Positions 9,266 to 18,748 are shown, counted from the first letter of the stretch. The stretch: DNA of 50,932 bases from Jannaschia pagri (GCF_019655435.1 NZ_BPFH01000011.1:1-50932); one strand, 5' to 3'. The notes: generated from the sequence alone by a model not told the origin. Numbers and translations: made by a program.

Positions 9266-10270
9266 TTGCCCTCCGTCTCGCTCATCGTCACCCAGTACTT
9301 CGCCGCTGCCGCCGGTTTCGTCCTGACCCCGGACGGACGCCTGTCCCAAGACGACGAAGCGCTCCTGACAGTGTCGGTCGCCAACGGCAAACTCGCGGCG
9401 CAGGCGCATTACGACATCCTCGGACTGGTCGCAGAACGGGTCCCGGACCGGGCGGCGGTCTCCATCCGGCACGCGCGGTCCATCGACATCGACCGGTTCG
9501 GGACCTTCGCGCTGGCCTGCAAAGCCGCACCGACCGTCGCGGGGGTGTTGGAGCGGATGGCCCGCTACCATTCGCTCCTGTCGGACAGCGTCCGATACCA
9601 TCTGGACCAGCGAGACGGGGCTGCGGTGCTGCGGCAGGAGCTTCTGGCAGGGTCGGGCCCGGGCCTCGTTTTCTCGCCCGAGGCCGGGCTCTCTGCGATG
9701 TTCCGGGCGATTGATCAGGTGGCCGTGGGAAAGGTAACACCGGACTTGGTCACGTTCCGCCATTCCCCGCCCCGCGATGCGCAGCTCTTCGAGGACTTCT
9801 TTGGCTGCCACGTCCAGTTCCATGGGGCGGAGGACGCGATCCTGTTTGGCGAAGCCACGCTCGGGATCGAGAACCGGCTTGGCGACCGCGCGCTGTCGGA
9901 TTTCCTGACGACGCATCTTGAGGCCGAACTGAGCGCGCTTGAGACCGAACCCACCCTCGTCCGCGCCACCAAGGACGAGATTGCGCGCGTCCTAAGCGAG
10001 GGTCTGCCGAAGATGGCGGACGTCGCCAGCACCCTTGGGCTGAGCGTGCGGTCGTTCCATCGTCGCCTTGCCGAACACGGTGTCAGCTTCCAGGCGCTGG
10101 CGGAGGAAACGCGCCGGGATCTGGCCCTCAGCATGCTCCGCGACGAGGCATGCGCGTTGTCCGAAATAGCCTTCCTGACAGGCTTTTCCGAGCAGAGCGC
10201 CTTCACCCGCGCCTTCAAGCGATGGACGGATCAGACGCCCGCAAGCTACCGGAAGTCGCTCGACCGGTAG
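9266..10270 (+). CDS. AraC-family transcriptional regulator
   Basis: A 334-aa protein. The N-terminal two thirds resembles the Arabinose_bd-type sensor domain (PF12625) of OruR/GbuR-like regulators. The C-terminal 85 residues form the double HTH of AraC/XylS proteins: MADVASTLGLSVRSFHRRLA for the first helix pair and LSEIAFLTGFSEQSAFTRAF for the second, ending TPASYRKSLDR. The best start is TTG at 9266; no strong ribosome-binding site is visible, so it could be a few codons off. It sits 103 bp upstream of the NmrA-DUF4345-DUF1772 genes on the same strand and probably controls them. The inducer is unknown. Confidence 0.9.
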   Translation: MPSVSLIVTQYFAAAAGFVLTPDGRLSQDDEALLTVSVANGKLAAQAHYDILGLVAERVPDRAAVSIRHARSIDIDRFGTFALACKAAPTVAGVLERMARYHSLLSDSVRYHLDQRDGAAVLRQELLAGSGPGLVFSPEAGLSAMFRAIDQVAVGKVTPDLVTFRHSPPRDAQLFEDFFGCHVQFHGAEDAILFGEATLGIENRLGDRALSDFLTTHLEAELSALETEPTLVRATKDEIARVLSEGLPKMADVASTLGLSVRSFHRRLAEHGVSFQALAEETRRDLALSMLRDEACALSEIAFLTGFSEQSAFTRAFKRWTDQTPASYRKSLDR

Positions 10271-10372
10271 GTGCATTTGGCCGCGCCGGTCAAAACGCTG
10301 GCAGTCCATGTCAAGAGACGCCTGAGACAGATGCCTATTCCTTGGCCTGCACATTCAGCCAAGGAGCCTCCC

Positions 10373-11200
10373 ATGCAAACGCCCCCAATCCTCGTCATCG
10401 GCGCCACCGGCAAGACCGGCGCACGCGTCGTCTCCCGTCTCGACGCCAAGGGCATCCCCGTCCGCCGCGGGTCGCGTGGCGCCACCATCCCCTTCGACTG
10501 GGAGGCGCCGGAGACCTGGGCACCCGCGCTGACGGGCGTCCGGAAGGCCTATGTGACGTATTTCCCCGACCTGGCCTTCCCCGGCGCCGTCGAGAAATTG
10601 GAGGCGCTGACCGAGGTCGCGAAGGGCACGGGCCTCGAACAGATGGTCCTCCTGTCGGGGCGCGGCGAGCATTTCGCCGGGTTGGGGGAAGAGGTCGTCC
10701 GGAACTCCGGCCTAGGCTTTACCATCGTCCGCGCCGCCTGGTTCGCGCAGAACTTTAGCGAAGGCTACCTGCGTGACCCGATCCTAGGGGGCGTGCTGCC
10801 CATGCCGGGCGGCGAGATCGCCGAGCCGATCATCGACATCGATGACATCGCCGACGTCGTGGTGGCGGCCCTGACCGAGGACGGCCACTTGGGCGAGCGC
10901 TACGAGGTGACAGGCCCACGCCTGATGACCTTCGCCGAGATGGCCGAGGTGCTGTCCGACACGCTGGACCGGCCCATCCGGCACGTGCCGATCAGCTTCG
11001 AGGACTTCCACGCGAACGTGGCCGCCGCCGGTGACGACTTCGTGGCCGACGTCTTTACGAAGATCGCCCGCGAGACGCTGGACGGCCGCAACGCGTATGT
11101 CACCGACGGTGTGGAGCGGGCGCTCGGCCGGGGTCCGCGCGACTTTATCGAGTTCGCCCATGACGCGGCATCGCGCGGGGCCTGGACCATCGCAGCCTGA
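10373..11200 (+). CDS. NAD(P)H-binding NmrA-like oxidoreductase
   Basis: A 275-aa protein starting MQTPPILVIGATGKTGARVV. The Rossmann dinucleotide-binding motif GATGKTG is at residues 10-16. The rest matches atypical short-chain dehydrogenases of the NmrA/HSCARG type (LLSGRGEHFAGLGEEVVRNS; IDIDDIADVVVAAL; YEVTGPRLMTFAEMAEVL). Such proteins act as NAD(P)H-dependent reductases or redox sensors in the cytoplasm. The ATG at 10373 is preceded by AAGGAG at a good distance, so it was preferred to the longer open frame. It is the first gene of a probable operon with two small membrane proteins under the AraC regulator. The substrate cannot be told from sequence. Confidence 0.88.
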   Translation: MQTPPILVIGATGKTGARVVSRLDAKGIPVRRGSRGATIPFDWEAPETWAPALTGVRKAYVTYFPDLAFPGAVEKLEALTEVAKGTGLEQMVLLSGRGEHFAGLGEEVVRNSGLGFTIVRAAWFAQNFSEGYLRDPILGGVLPMPGGEIAEPIIDIDDIADVVVAALTEDGHLGERYEVTGPRLMTFAEMAEVLSDTLDRPIRHVPISFEDFHANVAAAGDDFVADVFTKIARETLDGRNAYVTDGVERALGRGPRDFIEFAHDAASRGAWTIAA

Positions 11201-11270
11201 CCACATGCCCGGCGGCAGCATCCGACCCTGACGGAGCCGTCGTCGGGCCCCAACACGCAAGGACTTCCCT

Positions 11271-11678
11271 ATGACCCTGACCCGATTGGAAAAGCTGGCC
11301 CTCTGCCTGTCCGGCCTCACGGCTGTGGGCATCGGAGCAACGATCACCCTGGCACCGCAAACCTTCTATGCCAGCTATAGTATTGCCATCGCGCAAGACC
11401 CGAGCCTGCTGAGCGAGTTGCGCGCGCCAGGTGCCGGCCTGACCACGCTTGGCATCCTCATGCTGGTCGGCATCTGGCGCTCCGCCTTGGCGCAACTGGC
11501 GGTGGCCGCGACCCTCGTCGTGTTCCTTGCCTTCCCCACAGGGCGGTTCATCGGCCTGGCTGTTGATGGGCTACCCTCCCCCGGCATCCTCGCCGCGCTG
11601 GCCCTTGAAATCGCCATCGCCGCCTTCTGCCTCTTCGCCTTTCGCAGACGCCTGATCGCCCGCGCTGCACAGCCTTAG
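11271..11678 (+). CDS. DUF4345-like small membrane protein
   Basis: A 135-aa protein with four hydrophobic segments: about residues 8-28, 50-70 (TTLGILMLVGIWRSALAQLA), 75-95 (VAATLVVFLAFPTGRFIGLA) and 103-125 (GILAALALEIAIAAFCLFAF). It ends in a basic tail, RRRLIARAAQP. Order and composition match DUF4345 inner-membrane proteins, whose function is unknown. AAGGAC precedes the ATG. It lies 70 bp after the NmrA-like gene and 44 bp before the DUF1772-like gene and is probably co-transcribed with them. Confidence 0.75.
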   Translation: MTLTRLEKLALCLSGLTAVGIGATITLAPQTFYASYSIAIAQDPSLLSELRAPGAGLTTLGILMLVGIWRSALAQLAVAATLVVFLAFPTGRFIGLAVDGLPSPGILAALALEIAIAAFCLFAFRRRLIARAAQP

Positions 11679-11722
11679 GCGCAAAGCGCTGCATCCCCTT
11701 GCCCACACCCAGGAGCCCTCCG

Positions 11723-12223
11723 ATGTCCCCCTTCTTTTCCCTTTCCCTCCAACTCATCGTTATCGCCTATGCGCTCGTCGGCGGGGTCTTCCTGGCCTTC
11801 TCGGACTTCATCATGCGCGCACTCGCGCAGACCGGTGGCCATGCCGGTGTTGAGGCGATGCAAGCCGTCAACCGCGCGGTCTTCCGCTGGGTCTTCATGA
11901 CGCTGTTCATCGGCTTGGCTCCCGTTTCGCTGGCAGTCGCCGCTTCGGGTTTCATCGTCGGCGGCGGGCCAGGAGTGATGCTGACGCTGGCGGGGCTGAT
12001 CTACGCCATTGGCTGTTTCGGGGTCACGGTCGTCGTCAACGTCCCGATGAACGAGACACTCGCCCGGATGGATGCGGCCTCCGATACGGCCCGCGCCTAT
12101 TGGACCGAGGTCTACTTGCCTCGCTGGACCCTGTGGAACAGCGTTCGGACAGTCGCCTGCGCCGCCGCCTCGGGCCTACTCCTGCTCGGGCTGCTTTGGT
12201 TGGCCGAAACGCAGGCCGCCTGA
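11723..12223 (+). CDS. DUF1772 (anthrone oxygenase-like) membrane protein
   Basis: A 166-aa protein with four predicted membrane helices: LQLIVIAYALVGGVFLAFSD near the N-terminus, then segments around residues 60-80, 85-110 and 145-162. The pattern 'GVFLAFSDFIM' followed by 'NVPMNETLARMD' is characteristic of DUF1772 proteins, which are related to anthrone oxygenases. AGGAG precedes the chosen ATG at 11723. It is the last gene of the AraC-associated group. DUF1772 proteins are often found beside NmrA-like reductases, suggesting a shared small-molecule redox role; that is inference. Confidence 0.8.
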   Translation: MSPFFSLSLQLIVIAYALVGGVFLAFSDFIMRALAQTGGHAGVEAMQAVNRAVFRWVFMTLFIGLAPVSLAVAASGFIVGGGPGVMLTLAGLIYAIGCFGVTVVVNVPMNETLARMDAASDTARAYWTEVYLPRWTLWNSVRTVACAAASGLLLLGLLWLAETQAA

Positions 12224-12264
12224 GCGATTGCGCCGGGGCCCGCTTTGCCCCTTTCGCTTCATCA

Positions 12265-12684
12265 TTATTGACGAGGTCGAACCCCTTGTCGGTTGGCGTC
12301 AGCAGACGCAGTGGGTGCGCCACCCCTGTCCAGGCGAAGGCCGCGCATCCAAGCGCGGCTTTCGACCGTGTTAGCCCGGAAGTCCGGCGCAACCGACAGG
12401 CCTGCGTCGCGCAGCACCACCACATGCGTCTCCACCGTCTCCCGCAGCTCCTCCGGCTAGAGGGTCGCGTGCAACGCATCCTCCGAGATCAGGACGATGC
12501 AGTCCGCCGCCAGCGTTGATGTGCCAGCAGCGTTCTTGCCACAGAGCGGATGCCGGACTGGCTCCGGCACGCTCATCGTCGTCTCACCCATTTGCATGAC
12601 CCCGACAAATGCCGGTTCCGCAGGCTGGACCCCGCCGCCCGCCATCTTGGCCGCACCGGTCAACACCCTGGCCCCGACGGTCAA
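12265..12684 (-). pseudogene. broken gene of unknown family
   Basis: A minus-strand frame reads through 140 codons with a single internal TAG at 12457-12459. Before it is TLAADCIVLISEDALHATL and after it PEELRETVETHVVVLRDAGL. Both halves look coding, and the reading continues in another frame further on. It is probably a recently inactivated gene. I do not recognise the family. The remaining DNA between 12224 and 12803 shows nothing else. Confidence 0.35.
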
Positions 12685-12803
12685 TCCTTGGCGCCGCTGT
12701 CTAGCCTATCCCGTCCCCAGAACCTCGAACAAAGGACGCCCGTCACGCTCTTCCGATGACGCCGCGTGCCGATCCCCGAGCCACACTCAGCAGGAGATGC
12801 AGA

Positions 12804-13448
12804 ATGAAAGCCCTGATCATTTGTTCCGTCCACGCCCTCTGTGACATCTCGGCCTTCGAGCGACAGGCCTTCAACGACGCCTGCACAAGGCACGGGATCC
12901 CAGCGGTCCTCACCACCGAGGACCACGCGCAAAGCATCGCCGCGATCTCGATGCTTGACCTCATCAACCACTTGCCTGGATCACCCAAGCAACGCCGGGC
13001 GCTGCGTGACAGCTATCTGGACTTGCTGAACGAGGCTGTCTGGGGCGCGCCAATCGCCGTGCGCCAGAGCGTCTTCGAGGCCTTACGCAACCCGGGCGGG
13101 ATGCCACGACCCACGGGCTTCGTCTCGGATTACCCGCAGTTGACCACGAACCTGGTCCGGGCAGCAGCCTTACGCACCGAGGCGACGCGATTGGGCAAAC
13201 TGTCCCCTGTCCTCGCCCCCCCGGCCTCATCGCCCGTAGCCGCACGGCTAGAGTCCTTAGCCGCCTCGCTCGGCATGGCACACAGCGACATCCACGTCTT
13301 AGTCGCCCATCGGCGCGACTATTCCGCGGCCCGGTCGCTCGGCATGCAACCTCGCCTCATTGCGGAACTGAGGTCCTCAGCGCCGCCGGAGGTCATCGGT
13401 CGAACAACTCCGGACCTCGTGCGCAGTGTCTCTGCAATTGCCGCCTGA
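12804..13448 (+). CDS. HAD-superfamily-like protein lacking catalytic aspartates
   Basis: A 214-aa protein starting MKALIICSVHALCDISAFER. It has the layout of a beta-phosphoglucomutase/CbbY-like HAD hydrolase: an N-terminal strand, a helical cap (FERQAFNDACTRHGIPAVLT), and a late segment HSDIHVLVAHRRDYSAARSL that aligns with the usual 'vfEDSxxGxxAAxxAGM' motif IV, including the following GM. Motif I should read DxDGT, but here it is SVHALCD, and motif IV lacks its acidic pair. Phosphatase activity is therefore unlikely. AGGAG precedes the ATG. The gene precedes a transporter gene on the same strand. Confidence 0.5.
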   Translation: MKALIICSVHALCDISAFERQAFNDACTRHGIPAVLTTEDHAQSIAAISMLDLINHLPGSPKQRRALRDSYLDLLNEAVWGAPIAVRQSVFEALRNPGGMPRPTGFVSDYPQLTTNLVRAAALRTEATRLGKLSPVLAPPASSPVAARLESLAASLGMAHSDIHVLVAHRRDYSAARSLGMQPRLIAELRSSAPPEVIGRTTPDLVRSVSAIAA

Positions 13449-13591
13449 CCGAGCCGTGACATCGCCCCATTCCGGAGCAGCTTTAGATCGAAAGCCGGGC
13501 AATACGACCCCTCCTCCTCACGCCCGTACTGGTCAGCGCGGGGCACAGCGCCTACGAATGCCGAGACGCAAACAACACGGGGGCAAGGTAG

Positions 13592-14464
13592 GTGGACGTC
13601 TTCGTCGCGACGCTTTTGCCCTTGGCGGTTGTCGTCATCATGGTCAGCCTCGGCTTGGACCTCACCACGGCGGACTTCCGTCGGATCGTGACGCGCCCCC
13701 GGGCCTTCTTCATCGGAGCCCTAAACCAGGTCGTGCTGCTGCCAGTGGTGGCTTACCTCATCATCCTGGCATTCGGCTTCACGGGCGAGACCGCGGTGGG
13801 CCTTATGATCCTGGCCGCTTGCCCCGGCGGCGCTGCGAGCAACGTCGTCACCAAACTTGCGGATTGGGATGTTGCGCTCTCGGTGACGCTCACAGCAACG
13901 TTCAGCCTGACCTGCATTGCGACACTTCCGGTGGTGCTCGCCTTCGCCATGGGACAGTTCATGGGGGAGGCCGTCTCGGACGTGAACATCGCGCAGGCGG
14001 CCTTCACGGCCTTTCTGCTGACCGCGCTGCCGATTGGCCTGGGCATGACCCTGCGGATCGCCGCGCCAGGCGCGATGGCGGCCATCGCACCGGCCTTCTC
14101 CAAGCTCGCCGTGGTGCTGTTCGTGGCGGTGATCCTCGGGGCCTTCGCGTCGAACTGGGACGTGGTGACCAACAATATCGGGCAGGTGGGCTTCGGGCTG
14201 TTGACCTTGCTCGCCCTTCTGACGGCCATCGGCTTGGCCGTGTCGCGAATGCTGGGTGCATCGGACCGCGAGGCGAAGACCATCGCGGTCGAGACCGGTG
14301 TCCAGAACGGCGCCCTAGCGCTCGCCATCGCGGCGTTGCTCCTCCCCGATGGCGAAACCTTCGGCGCCTACGCGATCCCAGCCGCGCTCTACGGCGCCGT
14401 CTGGATCGGGGCGACTGGGGCTGTCTTCGGGAGTGTCGCCCTAAAGCGCCTCCTAGCGCGCTGA
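13592..14464 (+). CDS. bile acid:Na+ symporter (SBF/BASS) family transporter
   Basis: A 290-aa, very hydrophobic protein with about ten membrane segments. Motifs typical of the BASS fold are visible: MVSLGLDLTTADFRRIVTRP near the N-terminus, ILAACPGGAASNVVTKLADW in the first core repeat, and TIAVETGVQNGALALAIAAL in the second, the two discontinuous-helix regions that bind sodium and substrate. It probably imports an organic anion with sodium across the inner membrane. The start is GTG at 13592. It lies 143 bp downstream of the HAD-like gene. The substrate is unknown; family members carry bile acids, pantothenate, pyruvate and others. Confidence 0.85.
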   Translation: MDVFVATLLPLAVVVIMVSLGLDLTTADFRRIVTRPRAFFIGALNQVVLLPVVAYLIILAFGFTGETAVGLMILAACPGGAASNVVTKLADWDVALSVTLTATFSLTCIATLPVVLAFAMGQFMGEAVSDVNIAQAAFTAFLLTALPIGLGMTLRIAAPGAMAAIAPAFSKLAVVLFVAVILGAFASNWDVVTNNIGQVGFGLLTLLALLTAIGLAVSRMLGASDREAKTIAVETGVQNGALALAIAALLLPDGETFGAYAIPAALYGAVWIGATGAVFGSVALKRLLAR

Positions 14465-15025
14465 TCCGACCCTTCATAGCGGCAAAGGGAACGGGGTCGG
14501 CACGCGGGCTAACACCGTGACCTGACGAGCGCCTTCCCCCGGCTCGCTGGAGGTGTCCTGTGCTTTTCTATTTGGGCTTATCGCAGTGACCAAGTCGCTC
14601 CTGTTCGAGCGTTAAGAGATCCTACGAGGGACCCCTTAGACTGGCGAATATGTCACTTATGCTGACCTATGTGGGTCTATTTCCCTCTGAACTATGCGGA
14701 ATATGTTGTAATTTGTTGCGTCGAGGCGGCGGACGGGTGCCATCAAAGGCAATCCAGCCCCTTCGACATGGGGAAGATTCTGACCCCTTGGACCGTAGCG
14801 ATATCCATCGGACCGAGCGGAGGGCAAAGGTATGAGACGAGCCGCACCATAGGTCGGCGTTGATCTCGACCCTTCCCACCCAAATCAACGGAGGGAAAGG
14901 GAGCACAGCACGAGCCTAGGTTCGACAGACGGCTGGCGCGCGTCGGCGGGAAGGTCCGTTAAACAAGTCGCCGGGCGAATCCTGAGCGGCGCGGTCTGGC
15001 CGCAGGCCCCCTGCCCCGCGCCGTT
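14465..15025. other. convergent intergenic stretch, no gene seen
   Basis: Lies between two converging genes. Only short ORFs without recognisable features occur; I found no clear terminator hairpin, RNA gene or repeat. Confidence 0.45.
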
Positions 15026-17935
15026 TCAGAACAGGAGAACGTCGTCCCGGTCGATGGGCCCGCCTCCCTCGATAATCGCCACGAGCTGCGCCGCCTCCGG
15101 GCCATCGCGGCCATCTCGGTCGATCCGCACTTCGCCTGTGGCGCTGTCGTAGGTGAACTGCCCCAGGGCCTTCGCCTGCGCCTCTTGAGCTTCGGTGACG
15201 GACCGGGGCGAAATCCGCGCCGATCCAAGTCCAAAGAATTGATCGTCAAGGGCAAGAATATCCTCCTCCGACCAATCGGTGATCCGAACGGGACCCTCCG
15301 AGGCATCGCCGGTGTCGACAAACGCAAAGTAATCCACGCCCTCCCCGCCGGTGATCGTGTCCGCACCGCCGAAGCCAGCCAAGATGTTGCTGCCCTCGTT
15401 GCCGACCATCCGCGCCGCCGTTTGCGAGCCCCGGATCTCGATGTTTGCCGATCCTTCCAGGATGATCGTCTCAATCTCCGCGCCCCGCAGATCCACGTTC
15501 ACAGTTGCCCGCACCGTGTCATTGCCCTGGGCCACCCCTCCCGGTTCCGTCCCCGCCTCGACGATGAAGGTGGACGCCCCGTTAACGAGGTAGAGGTCAT
15601 CGCCCGCGCCGCCGTTCAGCGTCGATTCCATCCCGGTGCTGACCAGGGTATCCGCACCAAGGCCCCCGCGCAGCAGGTCGCTCCCGCCGCCGTCCTCCAG
15701 CCGGTTGCGACCGTCGTGGCCGAAAATGTCGTCGTTGTGGATGCTGCCGATGACATTGCTGAGCGAGATGACCACGTCCTCGTTTCCGTAGCCGTCGCGC
15801 ATCTTCCCTTCGCCGGTCTCGGTCAAGCGAACCACGGCGCCGGTCGGGGCAGCGTTGTCGAGCAAGAGCGTATCGCCCCCGCGCCCGCCGTCCAGCAGGT
15901 CCACGCCATCGCCGCCCATCAGACTGTCTTCGCCTTCCTTGCCAAGAAGCGTGTCGTTTCCGGCCCCGCCGATGAAGGTCTCAGGACTGCGGTTGTCATC
16001 GCCCTCGATGCGGTCATCAAAGCGCGTGCCAGTCACCCCGTTGACGCCGAGCAGAAGATCCGTATCGCCATAGCCATCGCGGGCGGTCGAGCGGGACAGA
16101 TCGACGACGATGCCCGCGTCGATGTCGTCATGTTCATAAAGAACCGTGACGCCGGTATCGTCCCCCTCGATGGTATCGGCCCCGCGCCCACCCGAGATGG
16201 TGTCGGTGCCGCCCCCACCCACGATGAGTTCATCACGGTCACCGCCAGCGATCACATTGCTGCCAGCGTTCCCGACCAACTGCACGGTCCGAAACGAGCC
16301 GGTCAGCGACAGGTCGTCGGTCCCCACAAGGACACCTTCCTCGACGGCCAAACCCCGCAGGTCCAAATCGACACTGCCGACAACGGTGTCGCGCCCCGCG
16401 TCGTCAACGCTTTCCAGCACGCGGTCACCGGCATTGTCGACCATGAATAGATCGCTGCCGCGACCGCCGATCATCACGTCGGCGCCCAGACCGCCGTCGA
16501 GCACGTCGTTGTTTCGGCCCCCCGACAGGATGTCGTCGCCTGCCCGCCCCAGCAAGACACCGCCCGGCAGCTCATAGTCAATCGTGCGGAGGAAACCTTC
16601 GCTGAACTCGAAAATGGATGTGACTCGGGGGTCCTCGAATATCAGGCTGTCGCTCTGGTCTGTTCCTGCAACGACGAAATCCTCGACGGTGCCGGCAACC
16701 CGGTTGGACGCGGGGCTGTCATAGGTATCCACCTGCAGAGTTGGCGCCCCACCCCCGTCGCCCTGTTTGCTGACGATCTCTAGGATGGTGCCATCGGGCA
16801 GCCGGGCGAGTTCGATATCCGTGAGGGTTTCCGTGCCAAGCGTGATGGCGGCATGCACCGGGTTCAGCGCAAGATCGAAGGCAAGCGCCTGGGTTTCGCT
16901 GAGATTATTCGTAAAGATGTCGAAGTTCTGGTTCGACAGCACGCGCAGCACACCACCTTCGCCTTCCACGAGACCCGCCACATTCCCAAACTCCGACTGG
17001 AGCAGCTGCGTCCGCGCGCCAATGGTCTGGCCGGTCGCATCGAACGTCTGAATGAATGACGGCCCAAAGAATGTATCCCAGATGGCCGCAAATCCACCGT
17101 TCGACGTCGCGATCAACTGCACCTCCTGGGAACCGGAGCCGACGACCTCGAACGGGGATGACCCCCGCGCTTCTATCGGGTCTCCGATGGGCTCCCCTGC
17201 GGCATCGAAGACCTGAATGTAGGATTCCAACCGTGTCTCGAAATCCGTCAGGGGGTTTGACCGGTCTACTGCAGTGAAAGCATAGGCAAAGCCGCCGCCC
17301 TGCAAGGTCACAACGCTTGTCACATCATGATCGGAAAAGGTGTCATCTGCTGCGGGGGGCAGCACACGCAAATCGCCAACGGGGGCAAAGCTCGCATCCA
17401 GCAGTTGGACGACCGGATCGGCGCCGTCATAGCGCCCCCCAGATGCATTTTGCCCGTCGAACGGAGTCAATTGTGCCACGCTCCAGACCAGGGCAAAGCC
17501 GCCGTCCGGCAATTGGGTGATCTTGGGCGGGGTTTGGTAGACGGCGTCCCCTGCCGAGACTGTTTCAACCTCGGTCGTCGCCTGCCCCGCGGCGTCGAAG
17601 GCTTGCAAGCGAATCTCACTGCCCGTGCGGTCTAGGTCGAAGGGGGTATAGCCAGGATGGTCCCCGCCCAACTCGATCCCGTTGGAGCGAAAGCTGACCA
17701 AGACGAAGCCCCCGTCATCGGTCGCCTTAATATCGGTCACCGGCCAAAGGTCTGAAAAGGACAGCGGGTCCCCGACGACAGCGCCCGTGGTATCCAGCAC
17801 CAGGCCATCGACCGTGCGCACGTTTGCATCCGTGTTCCAAAGGACGATGGTCCGCCCGTCGGTCAGGGTCGCGATGTCGAACCCCCGCGTCACACCTGCG
17901 TTAATTTCAGTTCTTTGGGTATCAAAAGCTGACAT
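15026..17935 (-). CDS. RTX calcium-binding repeat protein, probably type I secreted
   Basis: A 969-aa protein. The first 430 residues contain repeating beta-propeller-like units of the pattern 'xxLxDGGFxxxW…FDxxGxxxG', such as QLPDGGFALVWSVAQLTPFD. From about residue 465 to 870 there are several blocks of RTX nonapeptides, for example GGRNNDVLDGGLGADVMIGG, separated by beta-rich spacers. The C-terminal 110 residues (…ITDWSEEDILALDDQFFGLG…) end DRDDVLLF and are similar to the end of the RTX protein at 22835-25471. There is no Sec signal; export by an ABC-type I system is expected, but none is encoded here. It is one of two RTX genes flanking the replication module, pointing outward. Confidence 0.87.
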   Translation of the reverse strand: MSAFDTQRTEINAGVTRGFDIATLTDGRTIVLWNTDANVRTVDGLVLDTTGAVVGDPLSFSDLWPVTDIKATDDGGFVLVSFRSNGIELGGDHPGYTPFDLDRTGSEIRLQAFDAAGQATTEVETVSAGDAVYQTPPKITQLPDGGFALVWSVAQLTPFDGQNASGGRYDGADPVVQLLDASFAPVGDLRVLPPAADDTFSDHDVTSVVTLQGGGFAYAFTAVDRSNPLTDFETRLESYIQVFDAAGEPIGDPIEARGSSPFEVVGSGSQEVQLIATSNGGFAAIWDTFFGPSFIQTFDATGQTIGARTQLLQSEFGNVAGLVEGEGGVLRVLSNQNFDIFTNNLSETQALAFDLALNPVHAAITLGTETLTDIELARLPDGTILEIVSKQGDGGGAPTLQVDTYDSPASNRVAGTVEDFVVAGTDQSDSLIFEDPRVTSIFEFSEGFLRTIDYELPGGVLLGRAGDDILSGGRNNDVLDGGLGADVMIGGRGSDLFMVDNAGDRVLESVDDAGRDTVVGSVDLDLRGLAVEEGVLVGTDDLSLTGSFRTVQLVGNAGSNVIAGGDRDELIVGGGGTDTISGGRGADTIEGDDTGVTVLYEHDDIDAGIVVDLSRSTARDGYGDTDLLLGVNGVTGTRFDDRIEGDDNRSPETFIGGAGNDTLLGKEGEDSLMGGDGVDLLDGGRGGDTLLLDNAAPTGAVVRLTETGEGKMRDGYGNEDVVISLSNVIGSIHNDDIFGHDGRNRLEDGGGSDLLRGGLGADTLVSTGMESTLNGGAGDDLYLVNGASTFIVEAGTEPGGVAQGNDTVRATVNVDLRGAEIETIILEGSANIEIRGSQTAARMVGNEGSNILAGFGGADTITGGEGVDYFAFVDTGDASEGPVRITDWSEEDILALDDQFFGLGSARISPRSVTEAQEAQAKALGQFTYDSATGEVRIDRDGRDGPEAAQLVAIIEGGGPIDRDDVLLF

Positions 17936-18125
17936 AACCTGGGCCGATCTCTATGACTTGGAATGTTAAGAAATCAGGGAACAGGGTCCTGCCGTGTCGG
18001 TCAAGTTTGCTATGTCCGGCGGCAGGCGGGCCGCCTTGGCTGAGACAGCGCACTCAGGCCCGGCAAACGGGCGTCCGCATAGGTCCCCGCGCCCATGGCA
18101 GGGACAGCCAGTCACCCAAACCGGG

Positions 18126-18497
18126 TCAAAGACGCGCAACGTCGTAGCGTGCGATTTCTCCGTCTGCCGTCGCCAAAGTCATCCCTTCCAACTGGGCCTG
18201 GGCAATCAGCATCCGGTCGAACGGGTCCTTGTGCAGCGGCGGCAATGTTTCCGTGTGGGCGGCATGGGCCCAGGTAATGGGCAAGGGCAGCACACCGGCC
18301 TGACGCACCCGGTCAAACAAATCCTCGGGGACATCCAACTTGCCAAGGGCACGTTTGATCGCGACTTCCCAGACAGACACGGACGACACGTAGAGATCGG
18401 TGCCTGGCGCCGAAAACTGCCGCGCATAGGCGGCCGGCAAACGCGGATGGTTCACCACCGCCCAGAGAATGATCTGTGTATCGAGGAGGAGTTTCAC
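18126..18497 (-). CDS. vapC: PIN-domain toxin, VapC type
   Basis: A 123-aa single PIN domain. The four conserved acidic residues of the metal-dependent RNase site are present: Asp6 (MKLLLDTQIILWAV), Glu44 (SVSVWEVAIKRALGK), Asp94 (HKDPFDRMLIAQA) and Asp112 (LATADGEIARYD). VapC toxins cleave tRNA or rRNA to stop translation. The ATG overlaps the stop of the antitoxin gene by 4 bp, so the pair is translationally coupled. Its place beside the replication module suggests a plasmid-maintenance (addiction) role. Confidence 0.9.
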   Translation of the reverse strand: MKLLLDTQIILWAVVNHPRLPAAYARQFSAPGTDLYVSSVSVWEVAIKRALGKLDVPEDLFDRVRQAGVLPLPITWAHAAHTETLPPLHKDPFDRMLIAQAQLEGMTLATADGEIARYDVARL

Positions 18498-18748
18498 CCC
18501 TCGGACCGCCCAGCCGCCGCTAGGAACATCTCCGCAATCTCGGCATCCGTTGCCGCGCTGTCGTCCTCGTCCGGGACCTCGAATGCGCCTTCCATACAGC
18601 CGACCAAGCCCCCTGCCCGACCCGGCGCCGTCGCCACGAGCCGAGCCACAGGCCGCCCATAGCGCGTCACTTCGATATCCTCGCCCGCCTCAACCCGGCG
18701 GATCAGATCGGCGAACTTCGACTTTGCTTCGGCAATCGAGACTTGCAT
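18494..18748 (-). CDS. vapB: antitoxin of the Phd/VapB type
   Basis: An 84-aa protein. The N-terminus MQVSIAEAKSKFADLIRRVE followed by GEDIEVTRYGRPVARLV is the DNA-binding Phd/YefM-like fold. The acidic tail (VPDEDDSAATDAEIAEMFLA) is the part expected to wrap the toxin. The ATG at 18748 has GGAGG eight bases upstream; the longer frame to 18838 lacks support. It is the first gene of the vapBC pair and likely autorepresses its promoter. Confidence 0.88.
   Translation of the reverse strand: MQVSIAEAKSKFADLIRRVEAGEDIEVTRYGRPVARLVATAPGRAGGLVGCMEGAFEVPDEDDSAATDAEIAEMFLAAAGRSEG

Noticed and set aside
14650-14906. Small overlapping ORFs between the symporter and the RTX gene
   Set aside because: No ribosome-binding site, no motif, and equal open frames on both strands.
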